Shown here: in pieces, positions 48,392 to 58,180 of the stretch | How positions within the stretch are numbered: position 1 is the stretch's first letter | How the letters are laid out: each line of letters begins with the position of its first letter | From: Collybiopsis luxurians FD-317 M1 | Lineage: Eukaryota > Basidiomycota > Agaricomycetes > Agaricales > Omphalotaceae | Length of the DNA stretch: 64,000 bases | Direction of reading: 5' to 3' | Assembly: GCA_000827265.1 (NCBI GenBank) | Contig: KN834753.1 | Location: 526,686 to 590,685, forward strand | Notes under the pieces: generated by a model | Seen by the model: only the letters and a program-made list of their open reading frames with translations | Databases searched by the model: none | What the model was told of the DNA's origin: nothing | Made by a program: the position numbers and the translations under genes

Positions 48392-49633
48392 TTATTCACG
48401 ATAACCCTTTACCTTGCGACTTGCCTTTGCCTTTGAAACATCCTTTGTGGCACCACTTCGAACCCCGCCATTTCGACTTCCCTTTTGCTTGGTAGGTGCT
48501 TTGGATTGGGAAGATTGGATCGAAAAGCTGCTACGTCGCGAGCGTACAGGCTTTTGCGAAGCACCACGCGGAAGAGCCGGCAGTTCGTTGGCAGGTCGTC
48601 GAGCCCGAAGATGATAACGAGGAGGGTGAGATGACGGTGGCGTAACATTTGACGGCAGGCAAGATGTATCGCTCGTTGGACCAGGACTAGATTTGGAGGA
48701 AGGGGATGGGGTGGGTGTGATACGCTTCGGAGGTGAAGGGGACTCGGGAGGTGTCGTTCGCTTCCGCTTGCCGGGACGAGTTGCGAGGTGTGTTTGTGTA
48801 GGTGCAGTAGGGGAGCTGAGGTTCGGGAGAGTGAGTTCGGCAGCGGAAGGTTTTGGGGAATCCAAAAAGTCGGAAACGGAAGGTAGAGTCCTTCTGAGTG
48901 GTGACTTGGCCTCTAAAAACTCTGCAGCTGGTATACGAGCCGGGTTATCGAGCTCGTCGATAGGTATGTGGCTCGTAATTGTCCACTGTAGAGAGCCATT
49001 CGGCGTGACGAATGGTGTTTCAATCTCGTCGGAATCTTGGGAGGTGATGTACTCTAGCGGCGGCTGAGACTGGGAATGGGCGGGAGACGAGAAATTGCTC
49101 TGTTGCGACTCCTCCAAATCATCCAACCCATTAAAACCCCTTTGTCTAACTAAGCCGTCTGTGATCAACCTCTCTAATGCCCGTCCCGCTGCTGACCCCG
49201 AGCCACTCGCATTTCCTCCCAAAAACCGACTCCATGTCCTAGGATCTGGTTGTGCCTGGATCCGGTTTGGATCGGGGGCAGGCCGGACATAAGGTTTTAG
49301 AGGTGGAAGTTTGCTCTCGTATGCAAAATCCCGAACCTTTATGCCATATCCTGCCAGTTCCTCTGGAGAAGGCTGTGGGGTGCTTTTCGAATCGTCGGGA
49401 AAGTATGGCTCCGTTGGCTCCTCCTTGAGTGGATTGCCAGTCGAAGGACCTGCGGGTGACTCGGAAGTGGAGGGGTGTGATTCTGGCTGCGAAATCGATT
49501 CATCGTCGGTATTCATCTGCTCGTCGTTAGAGACGATTTGAGTGGCTAGGCTATTGAACAGAGGGACAAAGGCGGAAGAGACGAGGGATGTAAGGGAAGA
49601 TGAAGAGGCAGATAGACGGAGAACAGCGGTCAT
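48392..49633 (-). CDS. Pro/Ser-rich disordered protein, unknown function
   Basis: Single exon, 413 residues from ATG 49633. It begins with a moderately hydrophobic stretch (MTAVLRLSASSSSLTSLVSS), then becomes Pro/Ser/Glu rich. A middle block with ordered appearance reads TWSRFLGGNASGSGSAAGRA and ERLITDGLVRQRGFNGLDDL. The C-terminal 130 residues are basic and Ser/Pro rich (KRKR, RRSSFS), fitting a nuclear or chromatin-associated protein. No known domain recognised. The frame is open upstream without an ATG. Confidence 0.6.
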   Translation of the reverse strand: MTAVLRLSASSSSLTSLVSSAFVPLFNSLATQIVSNDEQMNTDDESISQPESHPSTSESPAGPSTGNPLKEEPTEPYFPDDSKSTPQPSPEELAGYGIKVRDFAYESKLPPLKPYVRPAPDPNRIQAQPDPRTWSRFLGGNASGSGSAAGRALERLITDGLVRQRGFNGLDDLEESQQSNFSSPAHSQSQPPLEYITSQDSDEIETPFVTPNGSLQWTITSHIPIDELDNPARIPAAEFLEAKSPLRRTLPSVSDFLDSPKPSAAELTLPNLSSPTAPTQTHLATRPGKRKRTTPPESPSPPKRITPTPSPSSKSSPGPTSDTSCLPSNVTPPSSHPPRYHLRARRPANELPALPRGASQKPVRSRRSSFSIQSSQSKAPTKQKGSRNGGVRSGATKDVSKAKASRKVKGYRE

Positions 49634-49965
49634 AAAAGTAATAAACACTGTACAAGGGTCGTGAAAGGACGGTATCAAGCGGCCTGCGATGAGGTAGGAA
49701 TCAACGAACAAGCTGGTTCAATGCCAGTCCCATTTAAATTTCATTCTGTGAATTAAAAACGTGACCAAGTGCTTGACTCATTCAGCGCTATTTTCTGGCC
49801 CGTGGGAATTAATTTCCACTTCCCCCACGAAATTTGACCAAGCTTTATTATACATCTTTAGCATCTTTGACCTCTTTGATGCCGCTTTGACTCGATGGTG
49901 AGAATTTTGGCTGTGGCGGCCTCGTAACGTCACTCAGCGTCGTAAATACACTGAGATACTTGGAT
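49634..49965. other. Intergenic, nothing seen
   Basis: Promoter of the disordered protein gene and 3' flank of the second F-box/LRR gene. Confidence 0.45.
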
Positions 49966-51814
49966 TCAGTAAGAAACAATAACGTCCAAACCTTCTTCCC
50001 GATATCGTTGACAACTCTCCCACAACTTTTTACCTTCTGATCTGTCAATTTCATGACCCCGCTTCCGGACATACAGACACCGTGCCCGTAATATCTGCAA
50101 AGGAGCACAAATCGGTTTAGACTGGGACTGAGTTTGAGTCTGAGCTTCGCCCGGTGCTTCTGACCCAGCACTTGACTCACACCTATTCGGAATGGAGCAA
50201 GTTGGACGCTTCCATCTCGAACGAATGAGTTTGAGTATCAGATCAGGGCAAGGCGCCCCCCGCAGTTTAAGGATTTCCAGCTCTGGCAGCAAGCATTTGG
50301 CCTCGGGAACCATAACTTCCTTGTTTCTCTTTTCCGTAATTCTATTCTCAGGTCCATCGATGACCATAGGATCGCCAGCAGAGCCACCCGAATCACCATC
50401 GCCCACTCCATCTCCTTTAACATGATCTGCGAGTGCGCGCAGAATAAGTGCCTCCGCTTCGACTCCCAGGCTAAAGGGGGACTGTTCAAGTTCCAAGTCA
50501 GTGACACACGACGAGTACGAGAATAACCGAAGCAGGTCCGTTTTGTTTAACCTGACATTGCAAATGCGCAATGTAGTCGGGGCGCAATGGCTTTTTTCAA
50601 GCATAGAGCAAAGGGCTGTGATGGGGCGTTCCTTGCTGAACGGATCAACCAATGCAAGGTGAGTTAGCAGTGGGAAGATCATAAGGCTGAGGAATGAGAG
50701 TACACCCTCTGACTCCTCAATAAACTCGATCGTCAAGCGTCGAGCGTTGCAATGAATACTTGGAGTATCTTTCGGGAGACTGTCGTTCTTTGTGCACAGT
50801 TTTTTCAGAGTTATGTCTAAAAGGTTTGGACAGCATTTTATGATGTCCATTACTGCTTTCATTGAAAGATCATCCAAGACGAGGTGTGTGACAGATGGTA
50901 GAGGGTATTGAATCTTTAGAGCAAGTCCACAAAGTAATAGACTCTTCAACTTGGGGCAGTCAACTGCAAAGACAGGCATGTCGGACGCGGGTCCACAATC
51001 AATATCGAGAGTAACCAACTCTGGGAGGCGAAGGTTTGGAAACCAAGGGCGAAGAAAAGCTCGAATGATTGAGACACTCCTACCCCGTAGCGCAACAGAA
51101 TGCAAGCGCTTCGCAACTTCACTAGTAAAAAGAGGTAGAAGAACAAAATCGCCATAGCTTGGGGGCAACGATCATCAAGTCGAGTAGATATGACTGAGAT
51201 CTTTGGAGGAACAATGGAAATAGTAAACCTAGATCGTCTCGATCTGGAATGCATCTGATTCCAAACGAGGACCATAGCATGGGAGTGTTTTCGATGAGAT
51301 GACTCCATCGAGAACACACTCCGCGAAGAGCAAGTGTTGGGAGAGGGCGTCTATAGAAACTATGGTCCATAAAATTGATACCTGCCTGGCCGCAACAGAT
51401 CTGTTTGAAGATTTCAATAAGAATATCATCAGGGAGTCGATGAATGGGCGACAAGATATATCGAAGGCCATCTGTAAACGCTTTCAGCATTTTTTCCTGA
51501 GCCTCTATCGACTCGATGGCGTCCTGCAGTCGACGAAGCTCCTTATGGCAGGCATCGAGGTCATCGAGTGATTCCTCCAGCATTTCTTCGTAACGAGCCA
51601 CTTGCGTTTTGGTTGGGGACAGTCCTAGACGCGCGTTCCGTACGACTTCGTCGTAATCATAAAAATGAAAATTTAGGCGCAGTGAATCGTCGCATTTGAA
51701 GCATAGACGTGTAGAAGTGGCTCTACTGGGCCAATTGTCCTGCACTATGGATACTAAACATTTTTCCATATCAGAACGTGTAGAAGAGCATTCAAAGAGG
51801 CTACCTTGTTTCAT
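49966..51814 (-). pseudogene. F-box/leucine-rich-repeat-like protein (copy 2), frame broken once
   Basis: Paralogue of the gene at 23544-25468 with the same block order: zinc-ribbon-like RLCFKCDDSL, coiled segment, F-box (SPIHRLPDDILIEIFKQICC, then GVCSRWSHLI), LWSSFG, and a long leucine-rich region. The first part reads from ATG 51814 to a stop near 51122; the second part is open from about 51168 to 49966. The shift falls at a run of five G (51161-51165 on the plus strand). One base fewer joins LLDLMIVAP to SYGDFVLLPLFTSEVAKR in frame. A 37-nt intron could also restore frame but would be shorter than any other intron here and would remove sequence shared with copy 1. It may be a pseudogene or a sequencing error. 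Confidence 0.75.
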
Positions 51815-51951
51815 CGTCTTGTGGTAGATGGCCGTCCAACTTTGCTATCCAAGCGAACAATTATGTAACACCTCTCACGAACATTTCAACCGTACATTTA
51901 CATTGGACATAATATTTACTCTTCAAATAAAAAATATCAGGGGGAGCGGTG

Positions 51952-52759
51952 TTACAACTGGTCGTCATTCGATGCATCGCGATGAAGATGGGTGAGGATA
52001 CCCATAGCGTGCACAAAGAACGGACGAATCTCATTAATCTCCATCGAACACAAATTTGATACCTGTACATAGAAAGCTTCAGGTAAAGCTTAAAGAAGCG
52101 AATGAACGACAACATACGCTGAGTTCCCCTCTATTCAGCTGATTCAGACCCTCGCGGCTTTTGGCTTGACGCGCTTCCCTGAGATCCTTCAACAGTGAAC
52201 GTATTTTGTCTGTATTTTGGAGGTCGTCTGGAGCTCTATATTCGAGGGTTTTGAGTAAACAAATCATGCCCCCGAAGTAGACAAACGAACACATCCAGCA
52301 GCACCTTCGATATCTCTGCGTACCGAAACGGAAGTTTACTAAAACCAGGCTCGCTCAGCTCTTCGTCCAGACGGGCCTGCAGAAACTCTGTACGTATCAA
52401 GAAAGAAAAAGACGCGTTTGGAAGAGATCCACAAGCAGGATGAGAAACCATTCACGCACCAACGCTCATCCACTCTGGCGCGACAATATGACACTTCTTC
52501 TTCATCTTCAAATTGACTGCCATCCATAAAGGCATTTTGGCCTTCCTCGGCGGTTGCAAAGGGCCAAAAGCACCCTAGTCCATCAAACGAGCGTCCGGTG
52601 AGGGCGGTATTGCGAGGAATAAAGGTCGAGATTACGGACAGATATAAACGCGGTTTTTTCCATGGCGATTAGAGGAATAATTTCTATTACTTGTTGGGTG
52701 GCAACAAGCTCTAGTTCCAGAGGTGTCACTGAAGTTCGGAGAGATTGTGGTAAGGACAT
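51952..52759 (-). CDS. PSF2: DNA replication complex GINS subunit PSF2
   Basis: Subunit of the GINS tetramer, part of the CMG replicative helicase. Exons in coding order: 52759-52640, 52574-52460, 52387-52291, 52235-52118, 52062-51952; 186 residues, near the usual size. Family blocks: LELELVATQQVIEIIPLIAM, GPLQPPRKAKMPLWMAVNLK, CHIVAPEWMSVEFLQARLDE, LPFRYAEISKVLLDVAPDDL, IRSLLKDLREARQAK and the C-terminal EINEIRPFFVHAMGIL. The intron at 52236-52290 lies next to a GTG codon, and its donor was set at GTTCGT to keep ...LLDV in frame. The 3' end is only 137 bp from the broken F-box gene. Confidence 0.95.
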
Positions 52760-52856
52760 GACGGTCGTAAAATTACAGTAAATCAGATACTGCAGTCACT
52801 TCCCGTGCCGAGATAAAATATCCCAATGAACAATAATTTAAACCAGTGTTATTCAT

Positions 52857-52943
52857 TCCCTGGTAGTATATCGGTTAGTACACGCGCCTGTCAAACAACC
52901 TAATTTAACGCGCGAAAGCTGGGTTCGACTCCCAGCCAGGGAG
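52857..52943 (+). tRNA. tRNA-Asp (anticodon GTC) with a short intron
   Basis: Acceptor arms TCCCTGG / CCAGGGA pair perfectly. The T arm is CTGGG-TTCGACT-CCCAG, the anticodon stem is CGCGC/GCGCG, and the anticodon GTC is at 52890-52892. About 15 nt (52894-52908) between position 37 and 38 is an A/T-rich intron, as in many eukaryotic tRNAs. The base after the acceptor stem is G, the usual aspartate discriminator. A run of seven T follows. Confidence 0.93.
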
Positions 52944-52965
52944 ATGTACCGGTAAGGTGTCGGTA

Positions 52966-52972
52966 TTTTTTT
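52966..52972 (+). terminator. Pol III terminator of the tRNA gene
   Basis: Seven T residues, 23 bp after the mature tRNA end. Confidence 0.7.
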
Positions 52973-53096
52973 CCTACAGTTTGGCAACAAAAAGCAGGAC
53001 AGGTTTACCACTAAATACCAAATCAAAAAAACCTTATGTAGAAACCCAAGAAACAATCGTCAATTCCATAAACAGTGGTCCTTAATCCTCCTTCTT

Positions 53097-55927
53097 TTAA
53101 TTACCATTACTCCTCTCGTCGAGTCTCTTCAACACGATCTCCAGCTGACTCTTCAAATCCTTGATTTCTGACAACAATAACGCTTCACTGGATTGAGCAG
53201 TGTTGGGGAAAACTTTGATCAGTTCTGTGAAAGGGACCTTGCTAATACTCAATCCAGCCTCAGCATCATCTCCATCCATCTCGGGGTCTCTCGTCTCGGG
53301 ATAGGTGTTGTCGCCTTGGCTATCTCCAGCAAGCCAGTTGGTAAGCCACTCATTTTCTTCCCGCTTGATGACCGTTTCATAGAATGCGATTACTGTGAGA
53401 GGGACGAAAAAGATGACAGACATGATTACGCGGTTTATCTGGAAAACATGTTAATGGGTAATAGACAAGACATCCATGCAGGTTCTACCTGTGCGTATCG
53501 TTTAATGCTGAGGGAATATCTATACCGGACAGATCAGTCGGACTAGTTCATGGCTCGCTGGCAAGAACCACATACTCGAAAGGCGACACGAGGAATGTCT
53601 CGATCAGATTGAACGGCGCAGGGTATACATACGAGTCTGGAGCTCTAATCATGCCTATCGTCTTTCCCGCAAAGAACGCAAGGTATTGCGCTTCCGCGTC
53701 GTCTACAACCTGCATAACAACCACAAAATTAAATCCTGCTTAAAAGAGAGCGTATCAAAGGTAAACTTACGTCCGAGTATGCAGACGAGAATAAGGAGAT
53801 AAGCACGTTAAGGAGGACAAGAACCGTTACGACGTTCCAGCTGCAGGAGAAGGGCATGGGGACAAGTGAAACCAGCAAACGAAGGCTGAACATACAGGTA
53901 GTACATTATAAGACCCGAAGGACTAGAAGACAGAGTAGGTCAGTAATATACGATATAGCAAAGAACTCAGCTTACCTTGTTGAATACCGCTCAAAATCGG
54001 GTGATCTGACCAATCATTCAAAAACTGTTTGAGTCCAAAAGGGTGTAAAACTTACTGAAGAAGCGCCTGAACTAGTGCATTGACAACCTAAGTATTTCAA
54101 TCAGCAGCGAGGTATTAGGAAGAAAAAGGTTCAAACTAACTCCCGATGGAGCTTCTGTGGAACCATCTGCAGCATCCAAAGCATACATTGCTTGTGCAAA
54201 CCCAAGAGCCAATATAGAAAGGAGCTGTTGGTTTGTATGTCAGCGAGATTTCTTGAAATTTTCCCGCGACCTACGGCAAAGAAGATTCCAGATTCTTGCA
54301 ACATCCGAGCGACGCAAATTTGCATCATTCCAACGTATTTGTACCCGTCAAAGACTGTAATAAGCCCTAACAACACTCTTAACCTCTGTCAAAAAGAGGC
54401 TAGAAAATGAAACACGTACTCATCCTACGAGAAAAACCCAGTATGAACAACAGAAAAAGATAAGCACGGCAACAAACAACTTACCAGATAAATGGTGCTA
54501 CAAAACTTAGCACTTGGAAGCTACTTACATGTAACTTGGCTGAGTTATCGGTGTCGTCCCGCAGACCAACGACGCGAAGAATGAAAGCCGCCAATAACAG
54601 TGCATTTGTGATGAGTGCAACAATATTCCAGAATGAAAATGCTCGCCATGTAACAAAGCGCATCAGTTTCAGGAACTGACAGTGGTTGGAGGTATTAGAG
54701 GGTTCTTATAACTGTTCTAGAAATATACGTACTCTGTTGAAATCTATAGAGAATGTAAGGGAAAGCGGAGGAACGCACAGAAGGAGTGAGTGTTACCTTC
54801 AATAAGCGTCGATAAACCGATAACGTATAGGATTACTTCCCAGACGTCCATGGTATTCGTATACGACGGATCAGCAAGACGTTCGATAGGTTGCCGTACT
54901 GATTAGAAAATGATGAGAAAAGTGCTGTAATGCATGACTACGACGAACCTGCTTGAGAGTAAACAATAAGGAAGAACAGCCAAACTACGATTCGGAAGAA
55001 GTTTTGATATCGAGGTACACATAGACGCGCCGGATCGATATGACTCCAGAACGTTCCAGTGTGAGATTCCGAGTATGAAACATCTGCAGGAAGTGTTAAT
55101 GAAAAAGTCGATACGGTTAGTGATAGTTCCTTACAATCCATGTCAAACTTTTCATTTAGCTTTTGAATCAAGTCACCTTTCCATAGGGAATTCACAACTG
55201 GTAAAACGGATTCAGCCTGAAGTATTTATCAGGCGCTAAAGAAACCAACCATCTTGAGACTCGCTGGAGGATAGGAAGATAGTACTTGAATATCAAGAGA
55301 ACGTCAGAATAAAGCCTACTGACTTGAAGTACTTCCACGCACCTGTGGGAGTCAATGGCCATTTCCAATGCACTAGAGGGATCACTTTCATCTCCGTCAA
55401 GCTCTCTGTGCGTGTACCGAGTGGTCATCACCGCAGCCAGGCGGTCCGGGGCGGTGAGGTGAACAATTCGTCTCGCCAGCACCTCACAAGCAATTGCTAG
55501 AAATGGCCATGAGAAAGAAACGACAGAATAGATAGAGCATACCTCGACCATAATTCTCATCGTAATCTGCAGCATTATTGTCTGCGTCCCACATAAACTC
55601 TGCCCGGGCGCGCAAGAGGCAGTACGGAAGCTGGTAGCAATCCAGTTAAGTTCTACTTTGCAGAAGGGACGCAACTCACAGCTTCTTCAAAGTCTCCTGC
55701 AGCAGCTCGAAAGGCTGAGATAACTTCCAGAGTAATAATGCGACTGGTAGGCTCGCTGATCCTTCCAGGGTCCACTTCGACTGGAAGGAGCTGGAGAGTA
55801 AGAGCGCGTAGTCGCTTGACGAGCTCTATTCGATTTAGACTATTTCTCGGATGTACCTTGACCACTCACTGGTAACTGTGTCTGGCGACGGTTTGCGTTT
55901 CTTTACGGGTAAAAGGGCCTCGGACAT
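53097..55927 (-). CDS. YVC1: YVC1-type vacuolar TRP cation channel (frame broken near 54840)
   Basis: Calcium-releasing TRP channel of the fungal vacuole. Twenty exons in coding order: 55927-55870, 55825-55680, 55630-55543, 55496-55343, 55284-55250, 55197-55135, 55083-54949, 54898-54798, 54743-54733, 54675-54485, 54424-54420, 54385-54275, 54224-54141, 54087-54056, 54005-53976, 53922-53896, 53840-53771, 53709-53576, 53519-53489, 53438-53097. Family blocks: ARRIVHLTAPDRLAAVMT, HSTIFLSSSESQD, several membrane helices, FVAPFIW, DGYKYVGMMQICVARML, and a helical C-terminus. Two problems: one base is missing in exon 54798-54898, where TGG-GAA-GTA is expected but TGG-AAG-TAA is read. A five-base exon also joins the next one base out of frame. 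Pseudogene, assembly error or unusual splicing are all possible. Confidence 0.8.
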
Positions 55928-55982
55928 GGTGGGCGTTCAGAATCAAGCGCGCGTAGTTACACCTTGCCCTTTGAATCTCATC
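55928..55982. promoter_or_regulatory. 55-bp divergent promoter between YVC1 and ARPC3
   Basis: The two start codons are separated by only 55 bp, so both core promoters and 5' leaders must overlap here. No TATA box is visible in it. Confidence 0.6.
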
Positions 55983-56675
55983 ATGCCAGTAAGGACTACA
56001 AATTTGTTTTATCAAATCTTTCATTTACACGTCCTTCAGGCTTACCATTCATCGTTCAATGAAGAACCTGACGTCCGCCAGGTCGGAAACATGGCCATTC
56101 TCCCAATAAAGACCAAATTTCGCGGCGTTGCACCTCTCGGTGAGTCGTAGCAATCTTGTCCAATCTGTATCTCAAAAAGATTGTGTAGCCGACCCATCTC
56201 AGCCAGATATCATCGACGAAACGCTAGACTTGTTTCGCGCCAATTCGCTTTTCCGCAACTTTGAAATCAAAGGCCCCGCAGACCGTGCCCTCATCGTCTT
56301 CATACTTTTTGTATCCGATTGTCTCGCAAAGATTGGGAGTGCTCGAACGACACCCAACAAGATCGAAGCAACAAAAATGCTGAATACTTTATCGGTGGAT
56401 AGCTTTCCGATACCAGGAGATGCTAACTTTGCTTTAAACGCTCATTATGCTGCGCCTGGGAGTCGAGCGGATGCTGGTGTGTTTGAACGTGTGTCTTCTT
56501 CGTGCTCGAGAGGCTGATTGCTGCTCCAGAATTCCTTCGTTCATATCTTACCCAAGTGCGGCAGGAACTGTCTCTGCGGTTGGTCAACATTCTGTACGGC
56601 GATGGAGATGTTCCAAGTAAATGGTGGATGTCTTTTCAAAAGAGACGATTCATGAACAGAAGCTTGGGTGCATAG
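55983..56675 (+). CDS. Arp2/3 complex subunit 3 (ARPC3/p21)
   Basis: Subunit of the Arp2/3 complex that nucleates branched actin, used in endocytic patches and hyphal growth. Exons 55983-55988, 56040-56139, 56189-56476 and 56530-56675; 179 residues. The first exon carries only the codons Met-Pro. Family blocks: AYHSSFNEEPDVRQVGNMAI, LPIKTKFRGVAPLG, DPSQPDIIDETLDLFRAN, FEIKGPADRALIVFILFV, NFALNAHYAAPGSR and the C-terminal WWMSFQKRRFMNR. The 3' end is 22 bp from the 3' end of NOB1, so the two transcripts almost certainly overlap. Confidence 0.96.
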
Positions 56676-56697
56676 ATGTGTATATTAGATCGAATGA

Positions 56698-58074
56698 CTA
56701 CTTTTTGTTCCTCCGCCTTTCGTTGGGATTTTTGCGACCATATCCGATAGCAGGCAGGTCGGTATTTGAACGCGTTGAGCGTCCTTTACCGCCTGCACTA
56801 GCAGATATAATCTCCGGAACCCAATCTGGATCCATCCAACTACCCACAGCGACACTCCCATCGCCTTTAGCGCTTGTCTCTAGCAAGCCCTTCATCATAC
56901 GCGCCTCCTCCCGTTCTTGCTTCCCCTGAGCTCGTTTCTTCGCCCTCATGTATTCGAGCTGATCCTCCCTCAAGATGAGACCTTCCCCAGGACCATGTTT
57001 GGCTGAGCCTGGTTTCGGAGCTGGGATTGAATATTTCGTGCCGCGAATCCTGTATTGAAAGTTGGGCTTAAGATGAACCTGCATTACAGGCGCGTCGGAC
57101 GAAGCATTAGGCGATGCAATAGTCACCGAAGCGCGAAGAAGAGACGGGTTTCCGCATGAAGGACAGAATTGTTTCGACGAGTCCTTGCAGATCCTAGAAT
57201 ACGAAATGAGTACTTCCTTTTCATTCAGTAAAGAGGGATACGCACTTGAAACAAGCATGACATCTAAGAACCCAAGTTTTTACTCTTTGAATCCTCTTTC
57301 CCTCTGTACCAACCAAGTTGAGGCCCATCTGCATCAACACGTTCTGCATTGCAAAATCAGCGGTCATGCATCCCACATCGACGTATTCTTCTTTTTGTTT
57401 CCCTTTGCCTTGATTGGGTAAAAGATCGAGCGCTCGGGATTTGTGCAAAGAGACGTTGGTGGGGGTGATCCATTCGCCTTCGCCGTCGTCAGAATCGGAA
57501 GGATCGTCGTACAGAGGAACTTCGGGGTCTGATGCAGATGGTGTGATATCTGGTCGGGGGTTTTCCTCTATCGGATGGAGTTCTACATCCAGCGCTTCTG
57601 TATCCTCTGCTTCTAGAGGGTTTTCGTCCTCCATAGCTGTTTCTATAGCCTCCGCTGGGTCTTTTATATCTAGATCATTGAGAGATTCTTCTAAGGATGC
57701 CTCTTTTTCCTTGTCGCTTTTCGCTCGTTCGTGAAGAGTATGTGTCAAGGCGAGGACAGATAAATCAGGAGAGGACAAAACTGCATAATCTCCTGTTTTC
57801 TTTGCCCATTGAATGACTAGCGAATAGCTGAGATGGTTAAATCGAGATATGGCAGTATTTACATACCAGCAGCCATACTAGCAGGCTCAGGATTCATCAC
57901 TTCAATTTTGATACCAAAATTGAGCCCCAGCCGTTCCAAATGCTCCTTCGCATTTTTATCCTTTAATTCCGCCAATACCTGAGGAACCGTATAATATGAT
58001 TCTGCTATCCCTCGCAAAGGTGACAGAGACAGTAAAGGTCCTGCATCCAGGACTAATTTTTTGCAGTAAGGCAT
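56698..58074 (-). CDS. NOB1: 20S pre-rRNA endonuclease NOB1
   Basis: PIN-domain nuclease that cuts 20S pre-rRNA at site D to make 18S rRNA in the cytoplasm. Exons in coding order: 58074-57867, 57816-57246, 57193-56698; 424 residues. PIN domain: KKLVLDAGPLLSLSPLRG with the first catalytic Asp, TVPQVLAELKD, and VIQWAKKTGDYAVLSSPDLS with the later acidic residues. An acidic middle region follows. The zinc ribbon has LRCHACFK and QFCPSCGNPSLLRASV, then a basic tail with NFQYRIRGTKYSIPAPK. The acceptor at 57816 gives SMAAVIQWAKK, the family sequence; a nearer acceptor would need a 35-nt intron. ATG 58074 fits the family start. Confidence 0.95.
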
Positions 58075-58180
58075 GAGGGAAGAGGTAAAGATCGGCCGAT
58101 ACTCTTTTTTTCTGCTCCGAACCTCCGATCGCCAACAGTTTCGAGTCACCTTCAGTTCCATCTTTCCTTCTACTACCACG
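58075..58180. promoter_or_regulatory. 106-bp divergent promoter between NOB1 and LEU2
   Basis: Start codons of the two genes are 106 bp apart. No TATA box or clear Gcn4 site was seen in it. Confidence 0.5.

Noticed and set aside
51128..51164. A 37-nt intron that would rescue the second F-box/LRR gene
   Set aside because: Shorter than any supported intron in the window, and it would delete sequence that is shared with the paralogue at 23.5-25.5 kb.
54523..54528. GTAAGT donor inside the YVC1 exon after KLH
   Set aside because: Reading straight through gives VSSFQVLSFVAPFIW, which continues the conserved membrane region, so no intron is placed here.
57828..57862. A 35-nt intron in NOB1 (GTAAAT to CTCAG)
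   Set aside because: Too short compared with all other introns here. The acceptor 11 bases further gives a 50-nt intron and the family sequence SMAAVIQWAKK.
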